Part shown: in pieces, positions 15,782-23,863 of the stretch
Position numbering within the stretch: the first letter of the stretch is position 1
Layout: each line of letters starts with the position of its first letter
Assembly (NCBI RefSeq): GCF_004212635.1
Contig: NZ_PSRT01000021.1
Span: forward strand, 1-64,000
DNA length: 64,000 nt
Reading direction: 5' to 3'
Source: Bradyrhizobium genosp. SA-3
GTDB taxonomy: Bacteria > Pseudomonadota > Alphaproteobacteria > Rhizobiales > Xanthobacteraceae
The notes under the pieces: generated by a model
What the model was told of the DNA's origin: nothing
Databases searched by the model: none
The model's input: the letters and a program-made list of their open reading frames with translations, nothing else
Translations under genes and position numbers: made by a program

Positions 15782-16909
15782 ATGAAATTTCCGGCGTTGT
15801 TCAAACCGTTGCAGGTCGGTCCATACAGGCTTGCGCATCGCGTCGCGATGGCGCCGCTGACGCGGATGCGGGCCGAGCGCGAGAGCTTTTCGCCGCGGCC
15901 GCTCAACGCGGAATATTACGGCCAGCGCGCGACGCCGGGCGGCCTGATCATCGCAGAAGCGTCCCCTGTGCTCTCGCACGGCCGTGGCAATCCGGCGACC
16001 CCCGGCATCTATTCGGAGACGCAGATCGCGGGCTGGCGCAAGGTGGTCGACGCCGTGCACGCCAAGGGCGGCATCATCTTCCTCCAGCTCTGGCATGTCG
16101 GCCGCGTCTCGCATTCCTCTTTCCATGGCGGCGCGCTGCCGGTGTCGGCTTCGGCGGTCCCGATCAAGGCCGAGGGCATGAAGGCGATGACCGCCGACGG
16201 CAAGATCGCCGATTACGAGACGCCGCGCGCACTGGAGACCGAGGAGGTCAAGGACGTCGTCGAGGCGTTCCGTCAAGGTGCCAAGAACGCGCTGGCCGCC
16301 GGCTTCGACGGCGTCGAGATCCACGGCGCCAATGGCTATCTGCTCGAGCAGTTCCTGCAATCGCGCAGCAACCAGCGCACAGATCAGTATGGCGGCGGAA
16401 TCGAGAACCGCGCGCGGCTGCTGCTCGAGGTGACCCAAGCCGCGATCGACGTCTGGGGTGCGAACCGCGTCGCCGTGCGGCTGTCGCCACACGGTATCGC
16501 CAATGATTCCGGCGAGGGCGATCCGATGCCGCTCTATACCCATGTCGTGAAGGCGCTCGACAAGCTTGGTCTTGCCTATCTGCACTTCATCGAGCCGCGC
16601 TCCAGTGGCGCCGGGCGTGCGGACGTCAACTGGCAGAACGTGCCGTCCGCGATGGTGCTGTTCCGCCCGCTCTACAGCGGCGTGTTGATGACCGCCGGCG
16701 GCTTCACCGGCGAGACCGCGAATGCGGGGATCGCCGACGGCCACGCCGACATCATCGCCTTCGGCCGCATCTTCATCTCCAACCCCGATCTGCCGCGCCG
16801 GCTGGAGCACGATTACCCGATCACGCCGTACAACCGCGCGACGTTCTACAGCGGCGAAGAAAAGGGCTATACGGATTATCCGGTGTATGACGAGCTGACG
16901 CTGGCGTAA
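15782..16909 (+). CDS. old yellow enzyme family alkene reductase (NemA-like)
   Basis: A 375-residue FMN-dependent ene-reductase of the NemA/OYE group, which reduces activated C=C bonds and nitro compounds with NAD(P)H. Visible: the FMN-binding start LFKPLQVGPYRLAHRVAMAPLTRMRA, AEASPVLSHGRGNPATPGIYSE, the active-site stretch LWHVGRVSH, GVEIHGANGYLLEQFLQ with the following RTDQYGGGIENRARLLLEV, and the C-terminal FGRIFISNPDLPRRL. Normal length. Follows the aldehyde dehydrogenase by 117 bases in the same direction and could be co-transcribed; a role in detoxifying unsaturated aldehydes would suit both, but this is inference. Confidence 0.93.
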   Translation: MKFPALFKPLQVGPYRLAHRVAMAPLTRMRAERESFSPRPLNAEYYGQRATPGGLIIAEASPVLSHGRGNPATPGIYSETQIAGWRKVVDAVHAKGGIIFLQLWHVGRVSHSSFHGGALPVSASAVPIKAEGMKAMTADGKIADYETPRALETEEVKDVVEAFRQGAKNALAAGFDGVEIHGANGYLLEQFLQSRSNQRTDQYGGGIENRARLLLEVTQAAIDVWGANRVAVRLSPHGIANDSGEGDPMPLYTHVVKALDKLGLAYLHFIEPRSSGAGRADVNWQNVPSAMVLFRPLYSGVLMTAGGFTGETANAGIADGHADIIAFGRIFISNPDLPRRLEHDYPITPYNRATFYSGEEKGYTDYPVYDELTLA

Positions 16910-16917
16910 GCCTCTGC

Positions 16918-17051
16918 CGTCATTCCGGGGCGACGCGACGAGACCGCGCGAAGCGCGGCCCGGGAGCGTCGAGCCCGGAATCCATTTCACGACCTTGGCT
17001 TGCCGCTCGATGGATTCCGGGTTCGCGACTTTGTCGCGCCCCGGAATGACG
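16918..17051. repeat. palindromic repeat, CGTCATTCCGGGGC type
   Basis: Outer arms CCGTCATTCCGGGGCG and CGCCCCGGAATGACGG are exact complements at the two ends. Inner arms around CCCGGAATCCA and TGGATTCCGGG also pair. The same arms occur at 26043-26173. Long intergenic hairpin elements of this kind are widespread in Bradyrhizobium and Rhodopseudomonas genomes (general knowledge). Confidence 0.85.
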
Positions 17052-17094
17052 GTCGTGTATTGTCGCACGCGCAATGACGACGGAGAGAATCCCC

Positions 17095-17598
17095 ATGGCC
17101 AAAGCCGCAGCCGCCGCAGGAATCGCCACCGGCCAATGCCTGTGCGGCAAGGTCAGCTTCGAGATCGACGTGCCCGCGCGGTGGGCCTGGCACGATCATT
17201 CCGCCGCCAGCCGCCGCGCCCATGGCGCAGCCTACGCGACTTATGTCGGGAGCTGGAAGAAGCGCTTTCGCATCACCGCTGGCAAGGCTGCGCTGACGCG
17301 TTACGAGGACAAGACCACTAAGACCACCCGCAGCTTCTGCTCGCATTGCGGCACGCCGATCGCCTATGAGCGCCCGCGCAGTCCGCACATGGTCAACATC
17401 CCCCGCGCGCTGTTCAACGAGCGCACCGGCCGCCAGCCGCTCTATCACATCGCGATCAGAGAACTGCAGGAATGGGCCTATACCGGCGAGCCGCTGGTGC
17501 CGCTGAAGGGGTTTCCGGGTGTGGTCTGGCAACGCTCGAAAAAGAAGAAGCGGGCGGGTGGCGAGGACCCGTTCGAGCTTGGGCGCGAGGAGATGTAG
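17095..17598 (+). CDS. GFA (CENP-V/GFA) family protein lacking the catalytic zinc Cys set
   Basis: A 167-residue protein of the glutathione-dependent formaldehyde-activating (GFA) family fold. The structural zinc Cys are present: C15 and C17 (GQCLCGKVSF) and C82 and C85 (SFCSHCGTPI). In the enzyme a second zinc is held by Cys in a C-x-C-x-x-C motif; here the matching stretch (about 33-39) reads HDHSAAS, with no Cys at all. So glutathione/formaldehyde chemistry like that of Gfa is unlikely, or the metal is held by His. ATG 17095 follows GGAGAG. It is flanked on both sides by palindromic repeats. Function unknown. Confidence 0.85.
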   Translation: MAKAAAAAGIATGQCLCGKVSFEIDVPARWAWHDHSAASRRAHGAAYATYVGSWKKRFRITAGKAALTRYEDKTTKTTRSFCSHCGTPIAYERPRSPHMVNIPRALFNERTGRQPLYHIAIRELQEWAYTGEPLVPLKGFPGVVWQRSKKKKRAGGEDPFELGREEM

Positions 17599-17620
17599 CG
17601 CGCACCGCGCACTCCGCTTG

Positions 17621-17752
17621 CGTGCCCCGGACGCAGTGCGGCGCGAAGTGCCGCGCTGCTGAGCCGGGGCCCACGCATCGACGAGCTCGGCGCGAATTCT
17701 GGGTCCCGGCTCTGCGTCGCAACGTTACACGTTGCGCCGCGTCCGGGACACG
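17621..17752. repeat. palindromic repeat, CGTGCCCCGGACGC type
   Basis: Outer arms CGTGCCCCGGACGC and GCGTCCGGGACACG lie at the ends. Inner hairpins include GAGCCGGGGCCCA pairing with TGGGTCCCGGCTC, and AACGTTACACGTT. It sits between two plus-strand genes, and its sequence differs from the CATTCC family at 16918. Confidence 0.8.
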
Positions 17753-17861
17753 GAGAGGGCGCTCGCGCAACGCAGCCATGACCGCGCTTCCTTGCGCGCC
17801 TCCTCCGACTTCGGCCATCATGCTTTCAGTCCTTGCGGCAACGTCCGCTCCTGGAGGAAAC

Positions 17862-19523
17862 ATGAAGAACAAGATCACCGGCCGCTCCGCCTTTCTCGCG
17901 CTGCTCAAGGACGAGGGCATCACGCATCTGTTCGGCAATCCCGGCACCACCGAGTTGCCGATCATGCACGCACTGAAGGACCACCCTGATCTCACCTATG
18001 TGATGGCGATGCAGGAGAGCCTGGTGGTGGCGATTGCCGATGGTTACAGCCGCGCCTCGGGAAAACTCGTCGCCTGCAATGTCCATGTCGCGCCAGGCCT
18101 CGGCAACGCGATGGGCTCGCTCTACAACGCTCAATTCACGGGCACGCCGATGATCCTCACCGCCGGCCAGCAGGAGCAGGGCCACGGCCTGATGGAGCCG
18201 GTGCTGTACGGTCCCTTGGTGCGCATGGCCGAGCCGCTGGTGAAATGGGCGGTCGAGGTGACTCGGTTGGAAGACCTGCCGCGCATCGTGCGCCGCGCGG
18301 CCAAGGTTGCGACCACGTCGCCGACCGGCCCCGTGTTCATCTCGCTGCCTGGCGACATCCTCAATAGCGAGGCCGGCATCGATCTCGGCCGTTCCACCCG
18401 CATCGACGCGCGTACCAAACCATCCGATGACGCGCTCAGGGCCTTTGCTGCGCGGCTGCTGAAAGCCGAGCGTCCTGTGATCGTCACCATGGACGAAGTG
18501 GTCAAGAGTGACGCGCTGAAGGAGGCGGCTGAATTGGCCGAATTGCTCGGCGCTGCCGCTTATCAGTCCTCGACGCCTTATGGTTCGCACTTCCTCTCGG
18601 AGAGCCCGAGCTTCGTCGGCACGCTGGCGCGGGTTCAGAAGGCGGCGCGCGATACGCTCGCGCCCTACGATCTCCTGATTGCGCTTGGCGGCGATCCCCT
18701 GCGGATGTCGGTCCATAGCGAGGTCGATGCGCTGCCGGATGGTCTCGGCATCGTGCAGGTCGGTCTCGCCGATTGGGAGATCGCCAAGAACTACGGCGCC
18801 GAGATCGCGCTGAAGGCGGATTTGAAGGAAACGCTGCGCGCGTTGATCCCCGCGCTGAAGGAGTTGGGCGGCACAACACTTGTGAGCCGCGCCAGGCAAC
18901 GTCTTGCCGAGCTTGCGCCGAAGAACTGGACCGCGCGCCGTACCGCGCTGGTTGAGCAGATCGGTAAGAGCGCCGGCCGCACGCCGATCGATCCGGATTT
19001 TCTGGTGCTGCAAATGGTCGAGGCCATGCCCGACCATGCCATCCTCGTCGACGAAGGGCTCACCTCCAGCCGCCAGATCACGAACCTGCGTCCGCATCGC
19101 GATCGCTACGGCTATCACGGCCTCGCCTCCGGCGGCATCGGCTGGGGCCTGCCGGCTTCGGTCGGCGCCAGCATCGCCAATCCGGATCGCCCCGTCGTGT
19201 GTTTCTCCGGCGATGGCAGCGCGATGTATTCGATCCAGGCGCTGTGGACGGCGGCGCATCACAAGCTGCCGCTCAACGTCGTCATCGCCAACAATGGCGG
19301 CTACCGCATCATCAAGCAGCGCCTGCTCGCCTTCCATGGCGATGACAATTACGTCGGCATGGATTTCGTCGATCCGCCGGTGGATTTCGCCGGCATCGCC
19401 AAGGCGCTGGGCTGCGAGGCGATCAAGGTCAGCGATCCCCGGGAACTGAAGGCAACGCTGTCGTCGGCGTTTGGCCGGCCCGGGACGAAGCTGATCGAGG
19501 TGATGGTGGACGGGAAAGTGTAG
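17862..19523 (+). CDS. thiamine diphosphate-dependent decarboxylase, benzoylformate decarboxylase-like
   Basis: A 553-residue ThDP enzyme with the three-domain layout of the pyruvate oxidase/benzoylformate decarboxylase/acetolactate synthase superfamily. The N-terminal Pyr domain has the cofactor-activating Glu (about E51 in MAMQESLVVAIADGYSRASGK) after the typical FGNPGTTELP. The middle domain is normal. The C-terminal PP domain has the GDG...N magnesium motif (FSGDGSAMYSIQALWTAA...VVIANNGGY, from about 447). FGNPGTTELP is characteristic of the benzoylformate decarboxylase branch, which turns aromatic 2-oxo acids into aldehydes. The start ATG 17862 has a strong GGAGG site; the open frame further upstream is repeat DNA. 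A downstream aldehyde dehydrogenase would be logical but is not adjacent. Confidence 0.88.
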   Translation: MKNKITGRSAFLALLKDEGITHLFGNPGTTELPIMHALKDHPDLTYVMAMQESLVVAIADGYSRASGKLVACNVHVAPGLGNAMGSLYNAQFTGTPMILTAGQQEQGHGLMEPVLYGPLVRMAEPLVKWAVEVTRLEDLPRIVRRAAKVATTSPTGPVFISLPGDILNSEAGIDLGRSTRIDARTKPSDDALRAFAARLLKAERPVIVTMDEVVKSDALKEAAELAELLGAAAYQSSTPYGSHFLSESPSFVGTLARVQKAARDTLAPYDLLIALGGDPLRMSVHSEVDALPDGLGIVQVGLADWEIAKNYGAEIALKADLKETLRALIPALKELGGTTLVSRARQRLAELAPKNWTARRTALVEQIGKSAGRTPIDPDFLVLQMVEAMPDHAILVDEGLTSSRQITNLRPHRDRYGYHGLASGGIGWGLPASVGASIANPDRPVVCFSGDGSAMYSIQALWTAAHHKLPLNVVIANNGGYRIIKQRLLAFHGDDNYVGMDFVDPPVDFAGIAKALGCEAIKVSDPRELKATLSSAFGRPGTKLIEVMVDGKV

Positions 19524-19558
19524 GCACTCTGATAATGGCGGGCGCGATCCCTCCCCAT

Positions 19559-19687
19559 CGTCGTCCCGGCGAAAGCCGGGACCCATAGCCACAGGGAGGG
19601 GTTTGGCGAAGACTCGTCGTCCGGGACTGCGACCAATCACAATCGAGGGATCACGCGGTATGGGTCCCGGCCTTCGCCGGGACGACG
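19559..19687. repeat. palindromic repeat, CGTCGTCCCGGCG type
   Basis: CGTCGTCCCGGCGAAAGCCGGGACCCAT at the left (two inverted halves) is mirrored by ATGGGTCCCGGCCTTCGCCGGGACGACG at the right. It lies between convergent genes, so it could also end transcription from both sides. Separate family from the CATTCC and GTAGGGTGGGC repeats. Confidence 0.85.
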
Positions 19688-19707
19688 CCTGATGGTGTGG
19701 CGCAGAA

Positions 19708-21087
19708 CTACCCCCTCTTCCCCACGCGATATCCCGCCGCCGGGTGCGGCGCATCGAGCCTTGCGCGGCCCTCGCCGAACAGCTTCTCCCGCAGCGTACC
19801 CTTGGCATAGTCCGCCTTGTACCGTCCGCGCCGCGTCAGCTCCGGCACCAGCATGTCGGCGATGTCCTCGAAATCACCGGGCGAGATAGCAAAGGCGACG
19901 TTGAGGCCGTCGACGTCGGTCGCCTCGAACCATTGCTCGATCTTGTCGGCAACCATCTCCGGCGTGCCGACCACGACCGGGCCGGCGCCGCCGATGCCGA
20001 CATGCTCGATGACGTCGCGCACGGTCCAGACGCGATCGGGATCGGCACGAGTGACGTTGTCCATGGCGCTGCGGCCGGCGTCGTTCTGGACGTGCCGGAC
20101 CTGCTGGTCGAGGTCGTAGCCGGAGAAATCGACGCCGGTCCACCCCGACATCAGCGCCAGCGCGCCTTCCGGGCTGATGTGGCGGCGATAGTCGGCGTAT
20201 TTCTCTTTCGCCTCGGCTTCCGTCCGTCCCAGGATGATCGTCATCATCGAGAACATCAGGATCTCGGCCGGGTTGCGGCCGAGCGCGGCGGCCTCCTGCC
20301 GGATTGCTGACACGCGCGGCGCGATCACCTTGGCCGACGGTCCCGACATGAACACGCATTCGGCATGCTTTGCCGCGAACTGCCGGCCGCGCGGCGAGGT
20401 GCCGGCCTGGTACAGCACCGGCGTGCGCTGCGGCGAGGGCTCGCTGAGATGGATGGTGTTGTTGATGCGGTAGTTCGCGCCGTCATGATTGACGCGATGC
20501 ACTTTCGTGGGATCGGTGAAGATGCCGCGCGTCCGATCCCGCAGCACGGCGTCGTCCTCCCAGCTTCCTTCCCAGAGCTTGTAGACGACCTCCATATATT
20601 CGTCCGCGATGTCGTAGCGGTCGTCATGCCCCGTCTGCTTGTCCTTGCCGGCGCCGCGCGCGGCGCTATCGAGATACCCGGTGACCACGTTCCAGCCGAT
20701 CCGCCCCTCGGTGAGGTGATCGAGTGTCGACATCCGCCGCGCGAACGGATAGGGCGGCTCGAAGGACAGATTGCTGGTGACGCCGAACCCGAGATTTTGC
20801 GTCACCGCCGCCATCGCCGAGAGCAGCAGCAGCGGCTCGTTCGACGGCGTCTGCGCCGCATTGCGCAAGGCTGCGTCAGGGCTGTTGCCGTAGACGTCAT
20901 AGACCCCGAGCACGTCGGCCAGGAACAGCCCGTCGAAACGGCCGCGCTCCAGCGTTTTGGCGAGATCAATCCAGTAGGGCAGGCGGTTATAGTCGGCAGT
21001 GCGGTCGCGCGGATGGGTCCACAGGCCCGGTGACTGGTGCGCGACGCAATTCATCGCAAAGGCGTTGAGCCTGATTTGCTTGGCCAT
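19708..21087 (-). CDS. LLM-class flavin-dependent monooxygenase, NtaA/SnaA/DszA type
   Basis: A 459-residue member of the bacterial luciferase-like (LLM) superfamily, in the NtaA/SnaA/DszA/SoxA branch. These are two-component monooxygenases that use reduced FMN from a partner reductase to attack amines, chelators or sulfur compounds. Visible: MAKQIRLNAFAMNCVAHQSPGLWTHP start, GRFDGLFLADVLGVYD, the family stretch LDHLTEGRIGWNVVTGYLDSAARG, and LYQAGTSPRGRQFAAKHAECVF. ATG 21087 fits the family; the frame runs to 21162. It is divergent from the M20 peptidase. No flavin reductase gene is adjacent. A second, related LLM gene is at 39573. Confidence 0.9.
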   Translation of the reverse strand: MAKQIRLNAFAMNCVAHQSPGLWTHPRDRTADYNRLPYWIDLAKTLERGRFDGLFLADVLGVYDVYGNSPDAALRNAAQTPSNEPLLLLSAMAAVTQNLGFGVTSNLSFEPPYPFARRMSTLDHLTEGRIGWNVVTGYLDSAARGAGKDKQTGHDDRYDIADEYMEVVYKLWEGSWEDDAVLRDRTRGIFTDPTKVHRVNHDGANYRINNTIHLSEPSPQRTPVLYQAGTSPRGRQFAAKHAECVFMSGPSAKVIAPRVSAIRQEAAALGRNPAEILMFSMMTIILGRTEAEAKEKYADYRRHISPEGALALMSGWTGVDFSGYDLDQQVRHVQNDAGRSAMDNVTRADPDRVWTVRDVIEHVGIGGAGPVVVGTPEMVADKIEQWFEATDVDGLNVAFAISPGDFEDIADMLVPELTRRGRYKADYAKGTLREKLFGEGRARLDAPHPAAGYRVGKRG

Positions 21088-21140
21088 GATGTCCCTCGGC
21101 ACTCTGTACTGAGCGCTCTTCGAATGGTAGACGTGCGCCC

Positions 21141-21197
21141 GAACTTGGCGAAGTTCTTGCATATCCTAGACTTGGATGTCTCGGCCTTGGCAAGGCC
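21141..21197. promoter_or_regulatory. two palindromes in the LLM/M20 divergent promoter region
   Basis: GAACTTGGCGAAGTTC (21141-21156, 6-bp arms with a 4-base centre) and GGCCTTGGCAAGGCC (21183-21197, 7-bp arms around one base) lie in the 264-base gap between the divergent monooxygenase and peptidase genes. Both are candidate operators. No regulator gene is next to them. The rest of the gap shows no gene. Confidence 0.4.
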
Positions 21198-21351
21198 AAA
21201 ATCCGTAGCGCTGCCGCGCTTGGCAAGCCAATCTCAAGAGAGCAAGAGCGAAATCCCAAGCGAACTCCAAGAACTTCGACGTCCCCGCCACTTTCGAAGT
21301 CCCGCCCGTCTCGGGTAATGTCCTTCGTCTCAAAACCTCGAAAAGCAAGTC

Positions 21352-22737
21352 ATGACCAGAGCCGACGCCATCGCCCGCGCCCGTGAGGATTTCAAGTCCG
21401 GTGCGTTCCTCACCGAGCTCGACCGCCGCGTCGCTTATCGGACCGAGAGCCAGAATCCGTCGCGCGGCGCTGAGCTGCGCGCCTATCTGGAACAGGAAAT
21501 GCAGCCGGCCTTTGCTGCGCTTGATTTCACCAGCCGCATCGTCGAATCCCCGAGCGGCAAGGCGCCGTTCCTGTTCGCCGAGCACCACGAAAACGATTCA
21601 GCGCCGACCGTGCTGATCTACGGCCATGGCGACGTCGTCGACGGCATGGAGGGGGAGTGGCGCGACGGCCGCGATCCCTGGCGCACGTCGGTTGCGGGCA
21701 CGCGCCTCTATGGCCGCGGCACCGCCGACAACAAGGGCCAGCACAGCATCAACATGGCGGCGCTCCGCGCGGTGCGCGATGCCCGCGGCGGCAAGCTCGG
21801 CTTCAACGCCAAATTCATCGTCGAGATGGGCGAGGAGATCGGCTCGCCCGATCTCGGCAAGGTCTGCGACCTCAATCGCGGCGCGCTCAAGGCCGATCTG
21901 TTCATGGCCTCCGACGGGCCGCGCCTGTCCGCCGACCGTCCGACGCTGTTTCTGGGCTGCCGCGGCGGCATCCGCATCCATCTCGACGTGAACCTGCGTG
22001 ATGGCGGCCACCATTCCGGCAATTGGGGCGGCGTGCTCGCCAACCCCGCGACCATCCTGGTCAACGCGATTTCCACGCTGGTCGACGGCCACGGCCGCCT
22101 CCAGCTCGACGCACTGAAGCCGCCGCGGCTCACCAACCAGATCCGCAGCTATCTCGCCGACGTGCAGGTGGTGCCGACCGCGGACGAGCCGGCGCTGGCT
22201 GAGAATTGGGGTGAGGATGGACTATCGGCGGCCGAACGGCTCTACGCCTGGAACACGCTGGAAGTGCTGGCGATGTCCTCGGGCAATATCGAGAAGCCGG
22301 CGAACGCCATTCCCGGCCATGCCAATGCCGTGCTGCAACTGCGTTTCGTGGTCGGGACCAAGATCGAGGGCCTGATCGAGGCCATCCGCGCGCATCTGGT
22401 CGCGAAGGGTTTTCCGATGGTCGAGGTGCGGGCGGCTCAGAGTTTTGCTGCATCGCGCACCGATTTCGACAGCCCCTGGATCAAATGGGCGGCGGATTCG
22501 GTGCAAGAGACCACCGGCAAGGCGCCGGCCGTGCTGCCGAATTTCGGCGGCTCGCTTCCTAATGACGTGTTCTCCGAAATCCTGGGCCTGCCGACGATCT
22601 GGGTGCCGCACTCCTATCCCGGCTGCTCCCAGCATGCGCCCAATGAGCACATCCTGCTGCCATTGACCGAAGAGGCCTTGACGGTGATGGCCGGGCTGTT
22701 CTGGGATCTCGGCGAATTGCCGGCGCCGTTAACCTGA
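21352..22737 (+). CDS. M20-family metallopeptidase
   Basis: A 461-residue zinc-dependent hydrolase of the M20 family (dipeptidases, carboxypeptidases, deacylases). Metal-site pieces in order: H in YGHGDVVDGM (about 91), D in YGRGTADNKGQ (about 128), the catalytic Glu pair in EMGEEIGS (about 162), D in MASDGPR, and a C-terminal H in VPHSYPGCSQHAPNEH. A lid/dimerisation domain (GGIRIHLDVNLRDGGHHSGNWGGVLANP) sits between. Length and order are normal. The 87 bases before gltI suggest co-transcription, so it may hydrolyse a peptide or acyl-amino acid brought in by that transporter. Confidence 0.9.
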   Translation: MTRADAIARAREDFKSGAFLTELDRRVAYRTESQNPSRGAELRAYLEQEMQPAFAALDFTSRIVESPSGKAPFLFAEHHENDSAPTVLIYGHGDVVDGMEGEWRDGRDPWRTSVAGTRLYGRGTADNKGQHSINMAALRAVRDARGGKLGFNAKFIVEMGEEIGSPDLGKVCDLNRGALKADLFMASDGPRLSADRPTLFLGCRGGIRIHLDVNLRDGGHHSGNWGGVLANPATILVNAISTLVDGHGRLQLDALKPPRLTNQIRSYLADVQVVPTADEPALAENWGEDGLSAAERLYAWNTLEVLAMSSGNIEKPANAIPGHANAVLQLRFVVGTKIEGLIEAIRAHLVAKGFPMVEVRAAQSFAASRTDFDSPWIKWAADSVQETTGKAPAVLPNFGGSLPNDVFSEILGLPTIWVPHSYPGCSQHAPNEHILLPLTEEALTVMAGLFWDLGELPAPLT

Positions 22738-22823
22738 GCCTTTGATCCAGCCGAAAGTTACATTCTAATCCGGCTCGATTTGTGCTTGCATCCGGGCCGC
22801 ATCATCCGAAAGGGGAAGAAAAA

Positions 22824-23735
22824 GTGAAACATTTCCGTCACATCGGGCTCGCGCTGGCCGCGACCTTCGTCGTCAGCCAGGCTGGGGCCCAGGGGCTGAC
22901 CGGCACGCTGAAGAACATCAAGGACACCGGCGCGATCACGCTGGGCTTCCGCGATTCCTCGATCCCGTTCTCCTATCTCGACGACAATCAGAAGCCCGTC
23001 GGCTTCGCGATGGACATCTGCTACAAGATCGTCGACGCCGTGAAGAAGGAGCTCAAGCTCGACAAGCTCGAGGTCAAGCTCAACCCGGTGACGTCGGCAA
23101 CCCGCATCCCGTTGATGGCGAACGGCACGATCGATCTCGAATGCGGCTCGACCACCAACAACGCCGAGCGCCAGAAGCAGGTCGCCTTCACCAACACCCA
23201 CTTCCTGACCGCGAGCCGCTACGTGTTCAAGAAGTCGAGCGGCCTGAAGTCGATCGACGATCTCAAGGGCAAGGCGGTGGTCTCGACCGCCGGCACCACC
23301 AACATCAAGCAGCTCACCGAAGCCAACGTCGCGAAGGGCCTCGGCGCCAACATCATTCCGGCCAAGGACCACGCCGAAGCCTTCCTGATGGTCGAGACCG
23401 ACCGCGCGGTCGCCTTCGTGATGGACGACATCCTGCTGGCGAGCCTCGTTGCCGGCTCGAAGTCGCCGGGCGACTATGCCATCTCCAAGGATGCGTTCTC
23501 CAAGCCCGAGCCCTATGGCATCATGCTGCGCAAGGACGATGCCCCCTTCAAGAAGGTGGTCGATGCGGCGACGGCGGCGCTCTATACGTCCGGCGAAGCC
23601 CAGAAGATCTACGACAAGTGGTTCACCCAGAAGATCCCGCCGAAGGGACTGAACCTCAACACGCCGATCTCGGCCGAGCTGAAGAACGAGTTCGCCAAGC
23701 CGACGGACTCGCCGAACCCGGACGATTACAAGTAA
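22824..23735 (+). CDS. amino acid ABC transporter substrate-binding protein (GltI-like)
   Basis: A 303-residue periplasmic binding protein, SBP_bac_3 family, for polar amino acids (glutamate/aspartate type). Signal peptide KHFRHIGLALAATFVVSQAGAQ; mature pattern GTLKNIKDTGAITLGFRDSS, IPFSYLDDNQKPVGFAMDIC and GTIDLECGSTTNN, as in GltI. The likely start is GTG 22824 with AGGGGAAG upstream; a GTG at 22782 would add residues before the signal peptide. First gene of the transporter operon. A strong hairpin follows its stop and may raise its mRNA level above that of the permease genes. Confidence 0.93.
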   Translation: MKHFRHIGLALAATFVVSQAGAQGLTGTLKNIKDTGAITLGFRDSSIPFSYLDDNQKPVGFAMDICYKIVDAVKKELKLDKLEVKLNPVTSATRIPLMANGTIDLECGSTTNNAERQKQVAFTNTHFLTASRYVFKKSSGLKSIDDLKGKAVVSTAGTTNIKQLTEANVAKGLGANIIPAKDHAEAFLMVETDRAVAFVMDDILLASLVAGSKSPGDYAISKDAFSKPEPYGIMLRKDDAPFKKVVDAATAALYTSGEAQKIYDKWFTQKIPPKGLNLNTPISAELKNEFAKPTDSPNPDDYK

Positions 23736-23746
23736 GATGAGCTATT

Positions 23747-23774
23747 CGCCTCTCCCCCCTTGTGGGGAGAGGCG
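23747..23774 (+). terminator. 11-bp hairpin between gltI and gltJ (partial terminator or mRNA stabiliser)
   Basis: CGCCTCTCCCC (23747-23757) and GGGGAGAGGCG (23764-23774) pair perfectly with a 6-base loop, starting 12 bases after the gltI stop. No T-run follows, so it probably stabilises the upstream message or slows read-through rather than ending transcription. The words overlap those of the CTCTCC-type intergenic repeat at 1597. Confidence 0.6.
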
Positions 23775-23863
23775 GTATAGTTCGGCCATTCTGGAGGGAG
23801 AATGGCCGGACATTTGCATAGGCGCCGGGACATCCATGACTGGCGCGTTCGCGCGGGGGACAC

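Noticed and set aside
14264..17074. Very long minus-strand open frame (over 900 codons) opposite the aldehyde dehydrogenase and old yellow enzyme genes
   Set aside because: Composition is Arg/His/Gly/Asp-rich as expected for the antisense of GC-rich genes; no motif, and the plus-strand genes are complete.
17826..19808. Minus-strand frame opposite the ThDP enzyme
   Set aside because: Antisense shadow that also runs through a palindromic repeat.
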